DNA of 64,000 nt from Bugulina stolonifera. Taxonomy: Eukaryota > Bryozoa > Gymnolaemata > Cheilostomatida > Bugulidae. The notes beneath the pieces were generated by a model. That model was not told the origin of the DNA. It did no database searches and saw only the letters and a list, made by a program, of their open reading frames with translations. The stretch covers positions 2,108,001 through 2,172,000 of the forward strand of contig OW285191.1 in NCBI GenBank assembly GCA_935421135.1, written 5' to 3'. The position numbers and the translations under genes were made by a program. This document shows positions 57,501-64,000 of the stretch, one piece after another (the stretch's first letter is position 1; every line of letters starts with the position of its first letter).

Positions 57501-60500
57501 ACCTCCTACAGCAAAGAAGTATGCTATGACTGGCTCACAGTCTTCTACAGAGGACAGAGGTGACAAAATGGGACTAGAGAATCTCGGCAACACCTGCTTC
57601 CTCAACGCTGTCGTACAAGCTTTGTACAACATAGACGCCTTCCAGTCGGCCATCTTGTCCGCCGATGTTGGCTCAAGTCCAGTAATACTAAAAGAACTGC
57701 AGAGTGTGCTTGCCTTCCTCCACCTCTCACCAAGGTAGTACTTCTTTACTTGCAGCTCACCTACCCATTTAAGGGGGGGGGGGGATAACAACTAAGTAGC
57801 TTACATTAATTCTATATTGGAGTTATGCTCTCTCACCCATTAACATGGAAGTACTCCCAGCTGGTAATGCAAGCTATATATTATAGGAATAACTGTGTTT
57901 CAGAGGCTCCTACCGTCCAGATAGCTTTGTGGAGGCGAGTCTGCCGAGCTGGTTCGTAGCCGGAGAGCAGCAGGACAGCAGTGAATACTTGAGGTACGTG
58001 CTGGACGGGATGCACGAAGAAGTCGAACGGGTGAACAGACGATTCCAGGCAGAGTCACCTTCACTACTTACTGGTAATATGTTCAGTGATTTAGATACTA
58101 GTGTTTAGTTAGGAATGATTTTGCGGTTCATAAAATAGGTTCAAATATACTGTAACTCGTACTATCATATAGCAGTTAAGTTCTGTAAGCACCGCCATGT
58201 TTGTTTGGACATGTGTGTGGAAGTAGAAATGTATTGGTTCTTCGAACGACAAAGTTAGTGCAACACATCGCAGATACTCTTTTGTCTTTCAATTACGTAA
58301 TATTTTACATTCAATCACATTGACCTAGAGATGAACTAGCCCACAGCTGATTTGACCTGACCCTGATTCTGTTTAGATTACTCGACGTACTTTACTGGGA
58401 GTGATACAGTAACAACAGAGTGTGGCACCTGCTCAAGTCAAAGCTCCACCCTGCAGAAGTTCTACGATATTTCACTCCACTTCTCTGATGAGCACAGTAA
58501 CAGTGGGCAACTAGTTCACCTCACTGATATGCTGAGTAATGCATTCAAGGAGGAACAACTCCAAGGAGACAATCAGTTCTACTGTGATAATTGTGGTGAG
58601 GTGGCTATATAATTTGTAATATGTTCCATGGTCTGTTGAATTATGTTATACTCCACTATGCTATACTACACTACATACAGATTGGGAAAACCACAAGTCA
58701 ATTTCTGTTGGTTTATAATGTTACTGTACATCCAGAACTCTGAAATACAAGGATTTTACCTAAAAAATTGGAGCGCTTTATTGGCCAAGTGAGAGGCTAG
58801 CTTAATGGTAGAAAATCACGAGTTATGGTTATAGTCTATACCATATGCTATACTACATGTATATACATGTACTATACACTCTACACTCTACACCATACTC
58901 TATACACTATACATTATACTCTATACACTATACTATACACTATACTATACATTATACTATACTATACTATACTATACTATACTATACACTATATACTATA
59001 CACTATACTATACACTATACTCTATACACTATACACTATGATCCTAGTGTATACTCTGCTATGCTATTCGATACTACATGTATATTATACTGTGCTATGC
59101 TATGCTATTCTATACTATATTATACTCTGCTATGCTATTCGATACTATATTATACTATGCTTTGCTATTCTGTACTATATTACACTATGCTATGCTATTT
59201 CATGGTGATAATGTATAATACAAGTATAACACTATCTGCTTACAGCTGGACTGCAGGACGCCACGCGTACTCTTTCTGGTTTCTCTCTTCCATCCTGTCT
59301 GGTGCTCACCCTCTGTAGATTCTCTTATAGCATTAAACTCGGCAAGCACACAAAGATACGGACGCCTGTCCAATACCCCGCCACTCTAGAGATACTCAAC
59401 AGGAACTACAGGCTAAATGCAGTGATAGTGCATTCTGGGACATCATTAAACGGTGGTCATTACTATACGTATGCCAGCAGTTTGGCTACAACAGAGCAGT
59501 GGTGGGTTCATACTACACAATCTCACAGTCTAATTCAATTGTTTATATACTGTAACATTTGCTGTCAAACAGCCTAAACTGTATAGTCTTCTCTCTACTT
59601 TCAGGTATCTATTTAATGATAGTCGGGTCACACCGTGCACGTCTCCTGCTCAAATGTCAAATAATCACAGTAAGAACGGTAGGCTAAGCTCTGACACTCC
59701 TTATATACTCTTTTATACAGACGTAGCCTCAGTACCAGAGGGATGCCAGGTTGGTTTCCAATTAGTCTACATTGTGTGTACTACCTGTACTTTTTATACT
59801 GCACATTATACATACATCAGTGCAGTTTATATTCTCATACTGTCATTTGTTGTTTACATACAACTGTATTCTCTGTATACATGTACATGTATATACATGG
59901 TGTCTATAAAGTCCTGATATAACTTAAAAATTTATTACCAAGACTATTGTTAAGATATCTTCACCAGATTTGTCTTCTCATCAGTGATTAGTAAAGTTTT
60001 TTTAACTTGAGTTAGTACCACTATGTGGGCACCATTAGTCGCACAAAGTACATCAAGGCCATATTTCATTTATTGCCGTGTTCACTGTAGGACAGTGGTG
60101 GCAATGGCATAGAAATCCTTTTTTCAAGTCAGTTTGGTGATGAACTTGTGGTTTATAAATGATATGTATCACACAACCCCACAGAAATATATCTAAGGTC
60201 GTGATATCTGGTGAACGTTGTGGTCATTGAATTGGCTCATCTCTTCCAATCCATCAATCAGGAAATATTTCATCGAGAAGCTCGTGAACATGCAGTCTCC
60301 AATGTGGTGGTGTCTAATGTGGTGGTGTCCAGTGTGGTGGTGTTCAGTGTGATGGTGTCCAATGTGGTGGTGTCCAACGTGGTGGTGTCCAATGTGGTGG
60401 TGTCCAGTGTGGTGGTGTTCAGTGTGATGGTGTCCAATGTGGTGGTGTCCAACGTGGTGGTGTCCAATGTGGTGGTGTCCAATGTGTTGGTGGCCAATGT

Positions 60501-61429
60501 GGTGGTGTCCAATGTGGTGGTGTCCAATGTGGTGGTGTCCAACGTGATGGTGTCCAACGTGGTGGTGTCCAACGTGGTGGTGTCCCGTCTTGCTGGAAAG
60601 TGATGGCTGGTTACGGGTTGATTAGCTGTGGATATCATATCTTTGGACTTCTTTCTGTGGGGTTATGGGATACAATGTCATTTATAAAACAAGGTTCATG
60701 ACCTAACTGACTTGAAAAAAGTATTTCTATGCCATTGCCACCATTGATTATGATATCCTACAGAGCTACAGTGAATACTGCAAGAAATATAATATCTTTG
60801 TGCAACCAATGGTGCCCATCTAGAGCTATTTTCATGGACTTGAAACAAGTCTCTGACTGCTCACAGACAAATTCCTTGCTAAAAATACAATATATATATA
60901 TAGAAAATGGCCAAACCCCCTGACATTTAGTAAGGCGCAAGTTGGCCACAATAAAAGGGGTGCCCTCGAGTGCAGTTTGCTCAGAGCATGTCTACTGCTC
61001 ATCCGTGAAGCTTCCTTTTTTAAGGTTGCTTAGCTGGTGCAGTGGTAGCATGTTCTGTTCACTGTGCTAGGCGATTAGGTGCCGTAGAGGCCCCGGGTTC
61101 AAACCCCAGTCAGGGACTGGTATTTTCATGGACTTGAAACAAGTCTCTGGCTGCTCACAGACAAATTCCTTGCTAAAAATACAATATATTATTATATTGT
61201 ATTGGTACAGCTCAATGTGTCAGTGAACCCTTCACTCCGCCAGCTCGTGGTCAAAGACGACCTAATTTCCCTCCGACACCAGAGAGCCGAGGACGAAAGG
61301 AAAGCGGCTCGTAAGAAGTCGTGTCAAAACAGTAACCTCTCCTGGTACAGCTACACCGACGATGATGATCAAACGCCACCAGGGGCAGACAATTCTGTAG
61401 ATCTCTCCGGCTCCAGGTTTATATTCTAA
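54572..61429 (+). CDS. Ubiquitin-specific protease of the USP35/USP38 type
   Basis: Exons: 54572-55390, 55546-55691, 56116-56296, 56864-57014, 57512-57734, 57904-58073, 58377-58595, 59246-59501, 59605-59749, 61211-61429; all phases fit (about 775-780 residues). The N-terminal half is helical HEAT/ARM-like, as in USP38 (start MDKIFNGVMQ; RHMITWLQWPKHV matches USP38 RMIDWLSWP). The USP domain has the Cys box GLENLGNTCFLNAVVQALYN and QQDSSEYLRYVLDGMHEE. A zinc ribbon CGTC...CDNC, the His box IVHSGTSLNGGHYYTY and LFNDSRVT follow, so the catalytic Cys, His and Asn/Asp are all present. The C-terminus DDDDQTPPGA...SRFIF parallels the USP38 tail. It removes ubiquitin from substrates. The exon 4 donor (GTATGC) is weak and was chosen by phase. 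USP35 versus USP38 orthology cannot be decided by eye. Confidence 0.93.
55684..55835. repeat. 37-bp tandem repeat carrying the exon 2 donor
   Basis: Four copies of GTTTGTAAGTTATCTACCCC followed by TGTATAATATAAACAAT. The first contains the real donor (TTT|GTAAGT region at 55691/55692), and each later copy repeats a perfect GTAAGT. Confidence 0.92.
56300..56775. repeat. Minisatellite of TATACTATATAATGCTTAG type in USP intron 3
   Basis: About 20-bp units ATATACTATATAATGCTTAG alternate with ATATACTATATAATACATGT. It begins within ten bases of the exon 3 donor. Confidence 0.95.
57045..57255. repeat. About 47-bp repeats after USP exon 4
   Basis: Four to five copies of ACTCTATGTACACCAGTTAG plus TACTACTAGTTATATACTATATAT. 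They begin just past the assigned donor. Confidence 0.9.
58850..59205. repeat. ACTATACACTATAC simple repeat in USP intron 7
   Basis: Low-complexity CTATACACTATA/TATACTATGCTATGCTATTC sequence. It ends about 40 bases before exon 8. Confidence 0.95.
59899..60295 (-). pseudogene. Mariner-type transposase relic, copy 2
   Basis: It begins with the same end (GGTGTCTATAAAGTCCTGAT) as the relic at 50341 and follows it closely in the minus orientation, with stops. It lies in USP intron 9. Confidence 0.7.
60297..60590. repeat. 18-bp minisatellite inside the mariner relic
   Basis: About 16 copies of GTGGTGGTGTCCAATGTG with small variants. It separates the two oppositely oriented mariner-relic segments. 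Confidence 0.95.
60640..60830 (+). pseudogene. Mariner-type transposase relic, copy 3 (inverted to copy 2)
   Basis: GGACTTCTTTCTGTGGGGTT, CCTAACTGACTTGAAAAAAG and CAATGGTGCCCATCTAGAG follow the LDFFLWGY...DLKK...TNGAH region in the plus orientation, with frameshifts. With the segment at 59899 it forms an inverted pair. Confidence 0.65.
61028..61125 (+). repeat. tRNA-derived SINE copy B
   Basis: Head TAGCTGGTGCAGTGGTAGCA, then GCTAGGCGATTAGGTGCCGT and B box CGGGTTCAAACCCC, with AGTCAGGGACTGGTAT at the end. It matches copy A at 40063. Confidence 0.8.
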
Positions 61430-61514
61430 GTTCTTGGATTAGCTTTGACTTTCGGTTAAAACGTTGCACTGTATAATCTATGTTATGCTTATACTACAAT
61501 ACAATGTGTTTACA

Positions 61515-61640
61515 GCTTAAACTTATGGTGCTTACAGCACAAAACACTGTGCTTATAGTGCAAGATGCTGTGCTTATTGTACAAGATGCTGTGCTTATTG
61601 TACAAGATGCTGTGCTTATGGTGCAAAACCATGCTCTTCT
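61515..61640. repeat. About 25-bp repeats after USP38-like stop
   Basis: Several copies of GATGCTGTGCTTATTGTACA in the 3' UTR or flank. Confidence 0.85.
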
Positions 61641-61768
61641 ACAATAGAATACAATGTTATTTTTATTACACACTGCTTCAACAGATGTGAAATGTCCTGT
61701 TTATTTTGTTATTTTATTACTTACTCATGCATGTGCTATTACCATTTATAGGTGCTTGGTATTCAAAT

Positions 61769-61774
61769 AATAAA
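61769..61774 (+). promoter_or_regulatory. Candidate polyadenylation signal of the USP38-like gene
   Basis: AATAAA about 340 bases after the stop codon at 61429. Confidence 0.45.
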
Positions 61775-62129
61775 TGCACTCGAAACCATGAAGTGTCACA
61801 TGTGTTATAATGTAATGAATCCTTACATTAAGATAGTTGTCTTCTCTTTATTTTGTCAGCTATTACCCCTAACTCCAACCACAACATATACATGTAGACA
61901 TTCATCTGTTTGAGGCTTTTAAAGGGGCCATTGAGGCACAATATCATCCACTAACTGCAGTTTTATGGTTCAAGATTGCATCCAACAGTAGTATTAGTAC
62001 CTATAGTACTATAGGGTGAGGCAGTTCAATCTATACAGACTAAGTAATAATCAGTAATCACACTCAATCTCTACTAGCGTTTGACAGATACATGTATAAT
62101 AGTTCAACATGGTCGACAGATTTATAATA

Positions 62130-63530
62130 GTATAGTACAAGCACCTCGTGCTTGGTCTGCGACGCAAGTTTCGCCGCAATAAATGTTCACTTAGCTTGCA
62201 TGTAATGATAGCTTGTGTTCATGTACTGTGATCATGCATGTGCATGACCTAATAGTGTCGCAGGGATTCCATGAGGAGTTGTGTTTCCTTGCATTAGGGA
62301 GACAACTCTAAGTCCATAGCCCGAGTTCCAACCCCAAAATAGTGAGTGGGGTAGGTCGATTGTCCGTCTGGGGTGAGGCCTAAGGCTGCGGAGATGCCCC
62401 GACAGCGATACCAGGGGACTCGGTTCCAAGGTCCTAGCGCCACCTGGAGCCGAGATCCTTATCGCGAGAATTGTAATATATATGAATTGCGGATCCAGGA
62501 GGTTCTTCGCTGCTGGGCTAGCCCGAGTTTCAACACCCATCCGGTGGGTTGATTACCCATCTGGCGAGTGGGGTGGGTTGATTACCCACCCTACCCTAAG
62601 TCAGGTCTGAGGACCTAAGGCTAGGGATCCACTCCGGCAGCGATACCTGGGGACCCAGTCCCAAAGTCTTTGTACCACCCAGAACCGAGATCTTCACTGG
62701 CAGTATAACAGCCAGCACATTTCCTATGCTAAGTCAGTTGTTGAATGCACTCTAATAAAGCAACATATTTCCTAACTCAACCTACAGAGTCTTACTCTTG
62801 AAGGCAGGCAGCTCCAGCCTTGGTCCCCTGGACCTTTAGCGCCTGAGCTCATCCTCATACTCGTATAAGTCTCTTACTACACTCTTGATGAGTATAAGCA
62901 TCGGACTTTAGTCGATCCTTGACTCTTTAATGAGTCTAAGCATCGGCCTACATCCTCTACAGTACCTATAAAAGCTTTACATAACTGTTCACTCTTTATG
63001 TAATGTGTGGAAGTTTACCTTGGCAGCCCACTACCAAGCGCTTCCCACACTCGTGCCAATATCGGCACCCGTGTGAAACCCAAAGCCCAAAACATTACAA
63101 TATCACTACAACTAAAGACGAAGCGGTCATCAGTCTGCGGTCTGTGACATGCCTGTGCCACCAGAGGTCATGCACATGCATTACAATAGTATATGAACAT
63201 AAGCCATGATTACACTCAAGCGAAGCGAGCAACTAATGCAGTGAGACTTGCGTCACAGACCAAGAACAAAGTGCTTGTTATAACAAAAGACGAAACGGTG
63301 TGTGGTCTGTCGTCCTCTAATCAGATTCGAGGGAGGGTACTCAACCCACCCCACCCACCGGGCTATCCCGGCAGCGAAGAACCCTAATGCAAGGGAGCAC
63401 AACTCCTCATAAGTTCACTGTAGCATGTCTGTACCACAGTTCGTGAACACAAGCTATCATTTCATGCGAGTGAAGCGAGCAAATTTTGCAGTCAAACTTG
63501 CAGACCAAGCAGGAAGTGCTTGTTTTATAT
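62130..63530. mobile_element. Composite inverted-repeat element
   Basis: The left arm (ACAAGCACCTCGTGCTTGGT, then ACGCAAGTTTCGCCGC and GGAGTTGTGTTTCCTTGCAT) recurs inverted at 63370-63530 (ATGCAAGGGAGCACAACTCC, AGGAAGTGCTTGT). A second inverted copy of the outer part lies at 63160-63290. The interior (62330-62700) is GC-richer with CACCCACTCGCC-type repeats. No transposase or clear target duplication was found. Confidence 0.7.
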
Positions 63531-63534
63531 AAAT

Positions 63535-64000
63535 AATACTACAACATGTATATAAGTGAGAGAGGACAACTTCCATTAAGATGAGCTTAAATATAACAGA
63601 TGGTGTAAATCACTTACCACTGATTCACTATAACATTGCAATTGTAACAATATTATAATTTTATACTAAATAGATTGTATATGTACTTGTGTAATGCTAT
63701 TGTACTGTTTACCATAATATATTCAGTGTATAAAATGAACATGGAAGCATTACACACATTGATTATTCATGTGTGGGCAACTGGCCCACCACCTGTCAAG
63801 CAGTGTCATGTTTGGTATGTATGGGTATATACATAATTGTATTCTATCTGGTTGACTGCATCAGAGTACAAGTACATGACTGTAGGTGTCATATTCTCCT
63901 GATACTGTCCTTTAGTAGATGCTCCACAGTGTACATACAGACACAGGTACATATAGAGACAGGCTGGGTGGGGGTGTGATTAGGAGCCCGTATGGTGGTG
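63535..64000. other. Intergenic, nothing recognised
   Basis: Contains one AGAGAGGACAACTTC motif at about 63556. No exon candidate before the window ends. Confidence 0.45.

Noticed and set aside
60211..60638. Val/Ser- or Thr/Asp-rich repeat proteins on both strands
   Set aside because: Translation of the 18-bp array GTGGTGGTGTCCAATGTG inside a transposon relic.
62232..62540. 102-residue minus-strand frame with proline-rich sequence
   Set aside because: It lies in the GC-richer interior of a composite inverted-repeat element and shows no recognisable domain.

Overview
This is a eukaryotic genomic window, almost certainly from a non-vertebrate animal. It carries spliced genes with GT/AG introns and metazoan gene families: iRhom, a rhodopsin-like receptor, AHSA1, SF3B5 and a USP35/38-type deubiquitinase. 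It also holds many short DNA-transposon remnants, tRNA-derived SINEs and intronic minisatellites. The AT-rich, TACATGTA-rich intergenic DNA and compact spliced genes would fit a sponge or a similar early-branching animal, but that placement is a guess. All exon models below were joined by hand, using splice motifs, reading phase and remembered family alignments. No transcript was available.

Layout: (1) 565-2079 (+), the last four exons of an unrecognised helical protein. (2) 2857-10586 (+), an iRhom (inactive rhomboid) gene of 16 exons. (3) 10998-17183 (-), a complete 8-exon AHSA1 gene convergent with iRhom; its introns host a hAT-like MITE and a second hAT-like element. (4) 18782-19363 (+), a two-exon SF3B5 gene, head-to-head with AHSA1. 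(5) 19.4-29.7 kb, a gene-poor stretch with a perfect palindrome, a SINE with a clean target duplication, and minus-strand exons of a single-pass membrane protein ending at 22357. (6) 29776-42468 (+), a receptor gene joining a signal peptide, a protease-associated (PA) domain and a rhodopsin-like 7TM domain. Its 8.4-kb intron contains a 1.67-kb foldback element, a nested antisense gene (36187-37252) and a 1-kb minisatellite. (7) 42.5-45.5 kb, a TTAA-flanked transposon and relics. (8) 45487-49738 (-), a small CS-domain-like gene with a 2.6-kb, 28-bp-unit array in one intron. (9) 49.7-54.5 kb, mariner, non-LTR and hAT-like relics. (10) 54572-61429 (+), a USP35/38-type deubiquitinase with an intact catalytic triad. 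(11) 61.4-64 kb, a composite inverted-repeat element and plain intergenic DNA.

Several genes serve general protein homeostasis (AHSA1 with Hsp90, the CS-domain protein, USP38-like, iRhom), but they are not an operon-like unit. The most distinctive points are the PA-7TM receptor architecture and a repeated pattern in which tandem arrays start at, or contain, splice sites. Two arrays have 27-bp (9-codon) units whose internal AGs are in the correct phase for the downstream exon.
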